A stretch of 64,000 bases of DNA, taken from contig JAXMDM010000004.1 of the NCBI GenBank assembly GCA_046348835.1, forward strand, positions 310,001 to 374,000, given 5' to 3'. Positions 1 to 8,199 of the stretch are shown piece after piece (the stretch's first letter is position 1; every line of letters starts with the position of its first letter). Source of the stretch: Defluviicoccus sp046348835. Lineage in GTDB: Bacteria > Pseudomonadota > Alphaproteobacteria > Rhodospirillales > Defluviicoccaceae. Below the pieces are notes generated by a model, which saw only the letters and a list, made by a program, of their open reading frames with translations, did not search any database and was not told the DNA's origin. The position numbers and the translations under genes were made by a program.

Positions 1-1943
1 GTCTCATCGGCACGCAGACCGGGCGCCGCGAACTCCTTGCGGCGCTCGACGTCGGACCGGACGCCAATGAGCCGATCAGGATCGAACCGAAACCGGTTGG
101 GAGGGACGACGTTTGGGTCGATTACGTCGCCGACCTCGGCGACGGGTTCGACGCCACCCACTCGGTCGCATGGCTGGTCGGGCGGGATTATCTGTTCCTC
201 GGCCGGCCCGGCGAGGCGGTGACGCAGCCGGTCCCGGAAGCGGCCAATGCGGAAGCCGGCGCCGCTGCGGTGGCCGGCGCGACCCACGTGCTGCCGCGCG
301 CCGACCTGCTGATCTTCGGCGGCGATGAGGTCTACCCCTACGCGACGCAGACGGACTACCGGCAGCGCACCTACGATCCCTACTACGCGGCACGGCCTTG
401 GGGGTCCCCAGATCCGAAAGCGGACAATGACGCGGACAGCCGGCCGCTGTTCGTCATTCCCGGCAACCACGACTGGTATGATGGCCTGATCAGTTTCGTC
501 CGTCAGTTCTGCCAGATGGAGGCCAGGCGGTGGATCGGCGCGCTGTTCGCCCAGCAGCGGCGCAGTTATTTTTCCCTCCGCCTGCCCTACGGCTGGTGGA
601 TCTGGGGCGTCGACGTTGCGACGGAAGACGACATCGACCCGCCGCAACTGGGCTATTTCCAGGCCCAGGCCGACGCCATGGCGCCGGGTGATAAGCTGAT
701 CTTGTGCACGGCGAAGCCGGCATGGGTCGAATGCGGCGAGGAGGACAACAACGCCCAGCCGGCGCTGCCGTTGCCGGAGGCGTGGGAGAAGCTGGTCAAG
801 ATCGCCAAGAAGGCGGAAGAAAAGGGCGAAGTGAAAGTTTTCCTTTCAGGTGATCTTCACCACTACGCCCGCCATGAGACCGCCGATGGGAGGCAGTTCA
901 TCACCTGTGGTGGCGGCGGCGCCTTCACCCTCGGCACCACGGTGCAGCCCGACAGGGTGCGGATCAAGCCTTGGGGTCACGCGGAACGCAAAAGCGAATT
1001 CCCGTCGATCGCCGACTCGAAGGCGATGCGCATAGGCGCGCTTTCGATCGTCTGGCGCCATAAGCTGTTCTGTGCGGTCCTCGCCCTCACCATGCTGGCG
1101 TTGGTTTGGCTGCTTCAAACCGACAGCGTCCTGCTGGCCATCTCTCCGGGAGCCCACCTTGTCGACGCGGTGTTCCTGGCGGCGATGCGGCAACCCTTGT
1201 CGGGTTTGTCGCAGATCCCGACGATCCTGTTCAGCCGGCCGGGGACACTGGTCATCTTCGCCCTGGTGCTCTGCGGATTCTGCGCGTTCGCATCGAGCGG
1301 GGCGCCGCAAAACGGCAGCCGATGGAAAAGCCTTCTGCTGGGGACGCTACATTTTGTCATCCAGCTAGGTATGGCAATTTCGGTGGCGGTCTTTGTCGAC
1401 TGGTTACTGGGTCTAGCGACCGCAGGCTACGTGCATCAATTGCTGTTCCCCATAGTCGCCCTGTTCATCGGCACGATCACGGCAGGACTATTGTTCGGGA
1501 TCTACCTTTATCTGTCGAACTGTGTCCTTAGGTGGCATGAACAAGAGGTCTATTCTTCGCAAGCGATCCAGGACTGGAAATGCTTCCTTCGCATGAGGAT
1601 CACCCGTGAGCGCCTGACCATTTATCCCATCGGCCTGCGTCAGGTCGAAAGCGTCTGGGAGCGCGCCTTGCCCCTCGTCTCCGCTCCCGTCGGGCGCCTG
1701 ACGGAGATGGTGCAGAAGGCGGTGCCGGTGTTCTTTGGGAATGACACGTTTGAGGTGCCGAAAGGCACGACGCATCTCTTCCGTCCCGGCACCGGTCTAG
1801 CCCCGGAGCTGATCGAAGCGCCGGTGGTGATCTACGGGGCCGGGCAGGCCGACGGTGTCCCCGCGGCTTCACCCGCGTCCGTCCGCTCCCCGGGCCGCAA
1901 CCGGGTGCGGTCGGCGGCAGCGGCGACATCCACACATGTTTGA
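1..1943 (+). CDS. Membrane-anchored metallophosphoesterase (5' end outside window)
   Basis: The frame is open from base 3 with no start in view, so the gene begins upstream; 646 residues are visible. It reads as a calcineurin-like metallophosphoesterase: a DGFD segment after VADLG near base 135, GDEVYP near 327, GNHDWYDG near 460 and SGDLHHYARHE near 846 supply the expected Asp, Asn and His metal ligands. The C-terminal half has three or four hydrophobic segments (about bases 1060-1150, 1240-1300 and 1345-1530), then a hydrophilic tail, so the enzyme is probably tethered to the inner membrane. The last 8 bases overlap the GMC oxidoreductase start, implying translational coupling. Substrate unknown. 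The family call is firm; the biological role is not. Confidence 0.85.
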   Translation, partial: LIGTQTGRRELLAALDVGPDANEPIRIEPKPVGRDDVWVDYVADLGDGFDATHSVAWLVGRDYLFLGRPGEAVTQPVPEAANAEAGAAAVAGATHVLPRADLLIFGGDEVYPYATQTDYRQRTYDPYYAARPWGSPDPKADNDADSRPLFVIPGNHDWYDGLISFVRQFCQMEARRWIGALFAQQRRSYFSLRLPYGWWIWGVDVATEDDIDPPQLGYFQAQADAMAPGDKLILCTAKPAWVECGEEDNNAQPALPLPEAWEKLVKIAKKAEEKGEVKVFLSGDLHHYARHETADGRQFITCGGGGAFTLGTTVQPDRVRIKPWGHAERKSEFPSIADSKAMRIGALSIVWRHKLFCAVLALTMLALVWLLQTDSVLLAISPGAHLVDAVFLAAMRQPLSGLSQIPTILFSRPGTLVIFALVLCGFCAFASSGAPQNGSRWKSLLLGTLHFVIQLGMAISVAVFVDWLLGLATAGYVHQLLFPIVALFIGTITAGLLFGIYLYLSNCVLRWHEQEVYSSQAIQDWKCFLRMRITRERLTIYPIGLRQVESVWERALPLVSAPVGRLTEMVQKAVPVFFGNDTFEVPKGTTHLFRPGTGLAPELIEAPVVIYGAGQADGVPAASPASVRSPGRNRVRSAAAATSTHV

Positions 1944-3507
1944 TGCGATCGTCATCGGCAGCGGCTTCGGCGGCGCGGTCATCGCCTGCCGCTTCGCCGA
2001 GGCCGGCCGCAGCGTCCTGGTTCTGGAACGCGGCCGCCGCTGGAAGGCGGAAGACTATCCGCGCGGGCCTGACGACGACTGGTTTTTCGACATCGACGAA
2101 CCGGAGCGGCAGAACGGCTGGATCGATCTGCGGGTTCTCGACGACATGTGGGTTGCCCAGGGCGCGGGCGTGGGGGGCGGCTCACTCATCTACGCCAATG
2201 TGTCGATCGACGCGCCCCCGGTCGTCTTCCGCTCCGGCTGGCCAAGCCAGATCACCTTCGATGCGATGAAGCCCCATTACGAGCGCGTCGCCTCGATGCT
2301 GAAGCCGGAGGTATTGCCGGACAATCAGCTGACCCCGCGTTACCGGCTGATGCGCGACGCGGCGGAGGCGATCGGCGAAGGACACCGCTTGCGTAAGGTA
2401 GAGCTTGCCGTGTCCTTCGATCCGGCGGGGGCCTTTCCCGAGCGGCGGCCCGGCTCGGAGGAGGCGACAAAAACCTTTACCAACGCCTTCGGCCAGCAAC
2501 AGGGCTTCTGTGTTCATTGCGGCAATTGCGATATCGGCTGCAAGGCGAGGGCCAAGAACACGCTCGACCTGAATTATCTCGCCGTGGCGGAACGCCATGG
2601 GGCCGAGATCAGGCCGCTGTCCCTGGTTTCCCACATCGCCGCCGAAGGCGACCGGTTCGCCGTCGTCTATGACGAGGTCGGCGAAGGCGTTCGCAACCGG
2701 CGGGTGGCGCGCGGCCGCAAGGTGTTTCTCGCCGCCGGCTCGCTGGGCTCGACCGAGGTTCTCTTCCGCTCGCGCGATCTGTTCCGGTCCCTGCCCGGGG
2801 TCAGCGATGCCCTGGGGTATGGCTGGAGTTCCAACGGCGACTTTCTGACGCCGGCCTTCTATACCGATCGCCGGCTGTCACCGACGCTGGGGCCGACGAT
2901 TACGGCAGCGATCGATTTCCTCGACGGCAGCCAAGGGGGCTGCCGTTATTTCGTCGAGGACGGCGGGTTTCCCGATGTTCTCGGCAATTTCATTCGCTCG
3001 ACCGCCAAGCGTAAGCGCTGGCGGCCGGGCTGGGCCGTCTTGAGAGCCCTTGCCAAGCTGACCTACGATGGCGACACCCTGGCGACCATGATGCCCTGGT
3101 TCGGCCAAGCCATCGATGCCGGCGACGGCCGGCTCTATTACGGTCGGGATTGGCTGCGGCCGTGGCGTCGGCGCCTGAAACTGGACTGGGATATCCGCCG
3201 TTCGGAGCGGAACGTGGGCGCGTTGATCGCCGCCCACGAGCGGCTGAGCAGAGCCACCGGCGGAGAACCCAAGGTGCCGCCGACGTGGACCGTATTCCGC
3301 AACCTCATCACCCCCCATCCCCTCGGCGGCTGCGGCATGGCGGCATCGCCTGCCGCCGGTCCGGTCGATCACGCCGGTCAGGTGTTCGGCTACCCCGGGC
3401 TTTACGTCGTTGACGGTGCGGCGGTGCCGCGGCCCATCGGACTCAACCCGTCGAAGACCATCGCCGCCCTGGCGGAACGGTGTGCGGCTCTGGTGCTCGG
3501 TTCGTGA
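1936..3507 (+). CDS. GMC-family FAD oxidoreductase, cholesterol-oxidase-like
   Basis: Predicted 523-residue flavoprotein. The ATG at 1936 puts the Rossmann FAD motif IVIGSGFGGAV at residues 5-15, the usual place; a longer reading from 1855 would add a low-complexity tail antisense to nothing useful. The C-terminal GMC signature is clear (HPLGGCGM, then GLYVVDGAAVPRPIGLNPS). A CxxCxxCxxxC cluster lies at residues 192-202, followed by KNTLDLNYL, a pattern I recall from cholesterol-oxidase-type GMC proteins. No Tat or Sec signal is visible, so it is probably cytoplasmic. It overlaps the metallophosphoesterase by 8 bases, so the two probably act together, possibly on an alcohol or sterol-like lipid. 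The substrate is not deducible. Confidence 0.87.
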   Translation: MFDAIVIGSGFGGAVIACRFAEAGRSVLVLERGRRWKAEDYPRGPDDDWFFDIDEPERQNGWIDLRVLDDMWVAQGAGVGGGSLIYANVSIDAPPVVFRSGWPSQITFDAMKPHYERVASMLKPEVLPDNQLTPRYRLMRDAAEAIGEGHRLRKVELAVSFDPAGAFPERRPGSEEATKTFTNAFGQQQGFCVHCGNCDIGCKARAKNTLDLNYLAVAERHGAEIRPLSLVSHIAAEGDRFAVVYDEVGEGVRNRRVARGRKVFLAAGSLGSTEVLFRSRDLFRSLPGVSDALGYGWSSNGDFLTPAFYTDRRLSPTLGPTITAAIDFLDGSQGGCRYFVEDGGFPDVLGNFIRSTAKRKRWRPGWAVLRALAKLTYDGDTLATMMPWFGQAIDAGDGRLYYGRDWLRPWRRRLKLDWDIRRSERNVGALIAAHERLSRATGGEPKVPPTWTVFRNLITPHPLGGCGMAASPAAGPVDHAGQVFGYPGLYVVDGAAVPRPIGLNPSKTIAALAERCAALVLGS

Positions 3508-3629
3508 GGTAGGCCCGGCGTCGCTGGCGCCGCCGACCGGTCGGCGAAGTCTTCGCAAGGACATGCGCGGCTTCTTCGTTAAGGCTCACTGTTGACAGCC
3601 CTCTCGCTGAAGTGGGTACGATAAGCTGC

Positions 3630-5813
3630 ATGAAGGAACAAACGGAGCTCGACCTCACTACGTGTGATCGCGAGCCGATCCACGTCCCGGGTGCGGTGCA
3701 GCCGCACGGCGTGCTCCTTGTCCTCGACCGCGAGAGCCTGCGCATCACGCAGGCGGGGGGCGCGTGCGAGGATTTCTTCGCCACCTCTCCGTCCGCGCTC
3801 CTCGGCAGCGTCTTCAGCTACAGGGTGGATGAGAACGCGTCGGCGCCCTCCCTGGCCGGCGCGGGCGAGACGCCCGCCTATCTCGGCGGATTTCTCGCCG
3901 CCGACGGCAGAGAACTGGACGTGCTGGGGCGCATCGTCGGCGAGAAGCTTGTTGTGGAGCTGGAGGAGGCGCCGGCGCGACGGCGATCGGGGGCCGAGCT
4001 GGCCCGCACGGTCGAAAGGATCGGTGCCCGGTTCGCCGGCGCCGAGACCCTGGATCAGCTTTGCCGCGTCGCCGCCACCGAATTCCGAACCGTCACCGGC
4101 TTCGATCGGGTAATGATCTATCGCTTCCTCCCCGATGACACCGGCAGCGTGGTCGCCGAGGACAAGGTGGAAGAGCTGCCGCCGTTCCTGAACCACCGGT
4201 ACCCGGCCAGCGACATCCCGCAGCAGGCCCGGCAGCTCTACCTCCGCAACGTCATCCGGGTGATCCCGGACGTGGGCTACACGCCCGCCGCGCTGGTCAC
4301 CGAGGACCGCCAAGGGCCGGCGCTGGATATGTCCGACTGCCACCTGCGCAGCGTGTCGCCGGTCCACATCCAATACCTGCGCAACATGGGCGTCGCGGCG
4401 TCGGCGTCGGTCTCCATCGTTGCCGACCACAGGCTTTGGGGGCTGGTGGCCTGCCATCACCGCTCGCCGAAGCGCCTCTCGTTCGATGACCGCACCCTTT
4501 GCCGCGTCATCGGCGCGTCGCTGTCGCAGCAGGTGGCCCACCTCCAACAGGCGGAGCTGTACCGGGTGCGGCTAAGGTCTCGGGCTTCGGAAGACCAGTT
4601 GCTGGCGGCCCTGGGGCGGACGGCCTCGGTCGAGGATGCCCTCGCGTCGCACGCTGCGGACCTGCTGGCGGCCATTCCCGCCGATGGCGCCGCGGTGCGC
4701 CGAGGCGGGCGGCTGTGGGCGGCCGGCCGCTGCCCCGAGGAGGCGCAGACGCTGGCCTTGGCCGACTGGCTGCTCAATCGCGGTGTTGGCGGCGCGTTCA
4801 GCACCGCGGCGCTGGCCGAAGCGTACGCCGCCGCGGCGGCATTTCCCCAGATCGCCAGCGGGCTGCTCGCCGTCACCGTCTCCACCGTCGAGCCCCACCA
4901 ACTGCTTTGGTTTCGGGCCGAGCAGGTCGAGACGATCGAATGGGCGGGCAACCCCCACAAAGCGGCCGAAGCCGATGGCACGACGGGTTCGCTTAACCCC
5001 CGCCGCTCGTTCGAGCTGTGGCGCGAGACCGTCCGCGGCCGATCGAAGGCCTGGTCGTTGGCCGACGTAGAGGGCGCCGAGCGCATCGGCCAGGCGGTGG
5101 CGGAACTTCAGCACACCCAGAGTATCAACAGGCTGAACGAGACGCTGGAAAGGGCGGTGAGCGAACGGGACGGACTGTTGGCGCAGAAGGATCGACTGCT
5201 CCAGGAGGGCGACCATCGCATCCAGAACAGTCTGCAGGTGCTGAGCAGCATGCTCAGCATGCAGTTGCGGGAGATCGCCGACCCGGCGGTGCGGGTGCAG
5301 CTGCAGGAGGCGCTCGGCCGGGTGCAAGCCGTCTCCGCGGTGCACCGTCGCCTGTACCGAACGGACCGACCCCACCACGTCGACGCGGAAGCGTACCTGA
5401 AGGAGTTGCTCACCGACATCGGCAATTCGCTCGGCGCCGAGTGGGCGAAAGAACTGCGGCTGCAGGCCACCACCGCCTCCTTCGCGGTGCCGGCGGAAGT
5501 GGCCATGTCGCTTGGCCTGGTCGTCACCGAGCTGGTGCTGAATGCGGTCAAGCATGCCTACGGGGGCAGGCCGGGGCCGGTCGAGGTCGAGGCGGAAGGG
5601 CGTCCCGGACGTCTTCAGGTGCGGGTTCGGGACTACGGGCCTGCCCCAGAGCGGCCGCAGGGCACCGGGTTTGGCTTCAAGCTGATGCAGAGCGTGGTCG
5701 AACGGTTGCGGGGCGAGCTGTGCCGGACGGAGGCCGCGCCGGGCTTGAGCGTCACCCTCGATGTCCCGCTGCACACGCCCGGACCTGGAAGCGACGGATC
5801 GTTCCCATCGTGA
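3630..5813 (+). CDS. bphP: Bacteriophytochrome sensor histidine kinase (PAS-GAF-PHY-HisKA_2-HATPase)
   Basis: 727-residue red/far-red photoreceptor kinase. Cys12 sits just before REPIHVPGAVQPHG, the N-terminal position where bacteriophytochromes attach biliverdin. The GAF domain (about 130-300) carries the PASDIP motif around residues 192-197 and a DMSDCHLRSVSPVH segment. A PHY domain follows (about 310-490). The kinase is of the HisKA_2/HWE-like type, with His529 in GDHRIQNSLQ, Asn638 in the N-box and a GTGFGFKL G-box. No receiver domain is fused and no response regulator lies nearby. I chose ATG 3630; GTG 3612, six codons earlier, is the alternative and neither has a strong ribosome site. 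The stop overlaps the start of the heme oxygenase that makes its chromophore. Confidence 0.94.
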   Translation: MKEQTELDLTTCDREPIHVPGAVQPHGVLLVLDRESLRITQAGGACEDFFATSPSALLGSVFSYRVDENASAPSLAGAGETPAYLGGFLAADGRELDVLGRIVGEKLVVELEEAPARRRSGAELARTVERIGARFAGAETLDQLCRVAATEFRTVTGFDRVMIYRFLPDDTGSVVAEDKVEELPPFLNHRYPASDIPQQARQLYLRNVIRVIPDVGYTPAALVTEDRQGPALDMSDCHLRSVSPVHIQYLRNMGVAASASVSIVADHRLWGLVACHHRSPKRLSFDDRTLCRVIGASLSQQVAHLQQAELYRVRLRSRASEDQLLAALGRTASVEDALASHAADLLAAIPADGAAVRRGGRLWAAGRCPEEAQTLALADWLLNRGVGGAFSTAALAEAYAAAAAFPQIASGLLAVTVSTVEPHQLLWFRAEQVETIEWAGNPHKAAEADGTTGSLNPRRSFELWRETVRGRSKAWSLADVEGAERIGQAVAELQHTQSINRLNETLERAVSERDGLLAQKDRLLQEGDHRIQNSLQVLSSMLSMQLREIADPAVRVQLQEALGRVQAVSAVHRRLYRTDRPHHVDAEAYLKELLTDIGNSLGAEWAKELRLQATTASFAVPAEVAMSLGLVVTELVLNAVKHAYGGRPGPVEVEAEGRPGRLQVRVRDYGPAPERPQGTGFGFKLMQSVVERLRGELCRTEAAPGLSVTLDVPLHTPGPGSDGSFPS

Positions 5814-6364
5814 GCGTGGTCGAGGAACTCCGCCGGGCGACCAAGCCCTTGCACGAGGACTTGGAAGACCGACTGGACATCGTAGGGCGACTGATCACGG
5901 CGACGGAGCGCCGGTCGGTCCTCTGCGGGTTCCTCGCCGTCTATTCGGTGGCCGAGGCCGCCTTGCTTCCCCACCTGCGCACCGTTCCCGATCTGGACTT
6001 CGAGCGGCGGCTTAAATTGCCGGCGTTGCGGGACGACCTCCGTGCCCTCGGAATCGAGGTGGCGGAGCGGCGCCTCGACCTGAACGCCCGGTTTCCGGCG
6101 CTGGGCGGGGTCGACGAGGCTCTGGGCTTCGCCTACGTGCTGGAGGGCGCGACCCTCGGCGGGCGGGTCATCCGAAAGCGCGTCGCCGCCGCCGGCGCCT
6201 CGTTGGTGGGCTTGAGCTTTTTCGACGTCTACGGTCCGGCGACGGCGGATCAATGGAAGCGGTTCTGCGTCGTGGTCGAGCGGGAGTGCGCATCCGGCGT
6301 CGCGAAAACGGTGGAGGGCGCCCTGGCGGGCTTCGGTTTCGTGCGTGCGGCGCTGCTGGACTAG
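5810..6364 (+). CDS. bphO: Biliverdin-producing heme oxygenase (BphO)
   Basis: 184-residue soluble heme oxygenase, converting heme to biliverdin, iron and CO. The proximal heme ligand is His15 in ATKPLHEDLE. The distal helix is the glycine-rich YVLEGATLGGRVI segment near residue 110. Length and motifs fit the bacterial BphO/HemO group. The start is a GTG at 5810 that shares bases with the bphP stop (GTGA), so the enzyme is translationally coupled to the photoreceptor that needs its product. A second GTG lies two codons later. The frame is open much further upstream inside bphP, but that part is only a shadow of the kinase gene. Confidence 0.93.
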   Translation: MSVVEELRRATKPLHEDLEDRLDIVGRLITATERRSVLCGFLAVYSVAEAALLPHLRTVPDLDFERRLKLPALRDDLRALGIEVAERRLDLNARFPALGGVDEALGFAYVLEGATLGGRVIRKRVAAAGASLVGLSFFDVYGPATADQWKRFCVVVERECASGVAKTVEGALAGFGFVRAALLD

Positions 6365-6813
6365 CGGAAGGTACCGCATAACCGTCCGTCCGCTAAAAGA
6401 AAGCTTGCCAATCACGACGACGAGCAGGGCAAAAATCCCAAAGGCTACTTTCCGATGGCGCCCTGGCGAGGCTTGCTTTCATCCCATTGCCATTTTCTGC
6501 CTTAATCCAGCAATGATGGAGAGTACCTACGGCCAGAAGCGGGCAGAAAAGTCTTATGATGAATAATCCTCGTGTGGGCCTAGGCGCTGACTTCTCGAAA
6601 ATCATTTAAGGGAGTTTCCTTTGGGCGCATGTATCGGGTGAGAGCCACCTAGGCCTTAAACGCCGATTCGTCGATTTGCTCCCGGCGCCTTAGCGCCTCG
6701 CTGGCTGCCCGTCTGCGGTCAACCCATTGAAAATAATATCTTGTGTGGCTGCAGGTTGTCGCCGCGCAAGGGTTGACATTACATCGGTGTGAACCGCTCG
6801 GGGAAGAAGCGCC
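6365..6813. other. Intergenic region with no supported gene
   Basis: About 450 bases of lower GC than the flanks, after bphO. Short open frames on both strands have no recognisable domains, poor start contexts and non-matching codon use. A TTGACA hexamer at 6773-6778 lies upstream of the small ORF at 6814, but no good -10 box follows at 17 bases. Nothing else is seen. Confidence 0.5.
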
Positions 6814-6987
6814 ATGACACCGGTCATCGTTGCGGAAATAGCGGCGCAGATCGCAACGCTTGAACGCGAGGAAAAGGACCTGGTGCTTCGGTTGGAGGTT
6901 CTGCGCGGCCGGGTGCTGGGGTTGCGTCAGGCCCTCACCGTGGTCGAGCAGGCGGCAGATCAACGCGAGACCGATTCCCCCACGTAA
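6814..6987 (+). CDS. Small predicted coiled-coil protein
   Basis: 57-codon ORF starting at ATG 6814, with a purine-rich GGGAAGAAG just upstream. The product is almost entirely one amphipathic helix: a heptad-like run of Ile, Leu and Val from IAAQIATLEREEKDLVLRLE through VLGLRQALTVVEQAA, with charged residues between. There is no Cys, signal peptide or membrane segment. It may be a dimerising adaptor or small regulator, but no family is recognised. The codon bias looks coding and the ORF stands alone between bphO and the 4Fe-4S gene. Function unknown. Confidence 0.5.
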   Translation: MTPVIVAEIAAQIATLEREEKDLVLRLEVLRGRVLGLRQALTVVEQAADQRETDSPT

Positions 6988-7092
6988 GGGCTTCATGCCG
7001 CGACGGCGGCCGATTATCCTCGCCCCACCGAGCCTTAACACAGGGGGTGGTCGAGCGAGGATGAGCGGGCGGTCGGCAATGCGGGGCCACCG

Positions 7093-7812
7093 ATGCGACC
7101 AGCCGACGCTCTCCGGGTCGGGGTCAAGATGGTGTCTCTTGCAGGATTGGAGGCGGCGCTAGCGCCCTTGGGGCTGCGGCTATGCGGCGGGGTGCGTCCG
7201 CAGGCGGGCGAGGCGCACGCCGCGAGGGCGGGGACGTTGCTCGTTATCGGCAATGCCGGCGCCGCCATGTGGCAGGCGTTCTGCCGCGACGTCCCGCCGG
7301 CGGTGTGCGATGCAAGCGCAAATCCGCTCGACGACTGGATTCGCCGGGCCGTCGATGCTGTCGCCGCATCGCTGGGCGCGCGGCCGATCTACCCGGGGGA
7401 CGGGCCGCCGTTCCCGCCGTTCCAGCGCTGGGCAATGCGCGCCGAGCCGGTTCATCCGTCGCCGCTCGGCATCCTGATCCACCCCGTCTACGGTCTCTGG
7501 CACGCGTATCGGGCCGCGCTCGCCGTGGCCGAGGTGCTGCCCCTGCCGCCGCCCTCCGTCTCGGCGCATCCCTGCGCCGCCTGTGCCGACAAGCCGTGCA
7601 TCGCCGCCTGTCCGGCGGCGGCCCTCGGTGCCGGAAGGTACGATGTGGGGCGCTGCGTCGCCCACGTGCGCTCCGCCGCCGGCCGGGCGTGCCGGGAGGA
7701 GGGCTGCATCGCCCGCCGCGCCTGCCCGGTCGGCCGGTCCCACCGCTACCCGGCGGACGAACTGGCGCACCACATGGGGTCGTTCCTGCGCAACTGCCCG
7801 GCCGAGGGATAA
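7093..7812 (+). CDS. 4Fe-4S ferredoxin-like protein of unknown function
   Basis: Predicted 239-residue cytoplasmic protein. The C-terminal third is cysteine-rich: CAACADKPCIAACP (about residues 160-173), then CREEGCIARRACP (about 201-213), two partial ferredoxin motifs. The layout, with a mixed alpha/beta N-terminal part and a C-terminal cluster domain, recalls proteins distantly related to epoxyqueuosine reductase, but the cobalamin-binding part is absent. The first ATG (7093) is given; ATG 7129, which begins MVSLAGLEAALAPLG, may be the true start because the conserved-looking sequence begins there. It is monocistronic, with DUF1244 convergent downstream. It is probably an electron-transfer or redox protein; no partner can be named. 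Confidence 0.72.
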   Translation: MRPADALRVGVKMVSLAGLEAALAPLGLRLCGGVRPQAGEAHAARAGTLLVIGNAGAAMWQAFCRDVPPAVCDASANPLDDWIRRAVDAVAASLGARPIYPGDGPPFPPFQRWAMRAEPVHPSPLGILIHPVYGLWHAYRAALAVAEVLPLPPPSVSAHPCAACADKPCIAACPAAALGAGRYDVGRCVAHVRSAAGRACREEGCIARRACPVGRSHRYPADELAHHMGSFLRNCPAEG

Positions 7813-7853
7813 CCGCAAGGGAGCACCCGGCGTGACCATGCGGCCGAGGCCGG

Positions 7854-8168
7854 CTACACGCCGGGGATGACGGCGTGTAGCGGCTTGGTCGCCTCGAAGG
7901 TGGCGAGCTGGTCGGGCGATGCGGCGGTCTGGTGCTTTGCCTTCCAGCTGTCGAACGGCTCGCCGTAGACGAAGGTGCGGGCGTCTTCGTAGGTCATCGC
8001 CAGCCCTTCCGCTTTCGCCGCCGCCAGCACCCACTTGGCGAGGCAGTTGCGGCAGAAGCCGGCCAGGTTCATCAGATCGATGTTCTGCACATCGCTACGC
8101 CGTTGCAGGTGACCGACCAGGCCGCGGAAGGCGGCCGCCTCCAGCTTGGTCCGGGTTTCGTCGTCCAT
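7854..8168 (-). CDS. DUF1244 family protein
   Basis: 104-residue protein of the DUF1244 family, a small cytoplasmic family common in alphaproteobacteria and some gammaproteobacteria with no established function. The diagnostic block NLAGFCRNCLAKW near residue 40 has a CxxC pair that could bind metal. The YGEPFDSWKAKHQ segment near residue 70 is also typical. The start is the ATG at 8168, preceded by GGGAG six bases upstream; the same frame is open further upstream, but that only reflects purD. It lies 31 bases after purD on the same strand and is probably co-transcribed with it. Confidence 0.85.
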   Translation of the reverse strand: MDDETRTKLEAAAFRGLVGHLQRRSDVQNIDLMNLAGFCRNCLAKWVLAAAKAEGLAMTYEDARTFVYGEPFDSWKAKHQTAASPDQLATFEATKPLHAVIPGV

Positions 8169-8199
8169 GTCCACTCCCTGCGCTCCCTGTGCCGAACCC

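Noticed and set aside
4572..5774. 400-codon minus-strand ORF opposite bphP
   Set aside because: Arg/Gln/Leu-rich translation with no domain; a typical high-GC antisense shadow of a well-supported histidine kinase gene.
5018..5809. Long N-terminal extension of the heme oxygenase frame inside bphP
   Set aside because: Heme oxygenase homology begins at the GTG 5810; the rest is a shadow frame.
6345..6605. Short ORFs on both strands after bphO
   Set aside because: No ribosome site, no domain, and codon use unlike real genes nearby.
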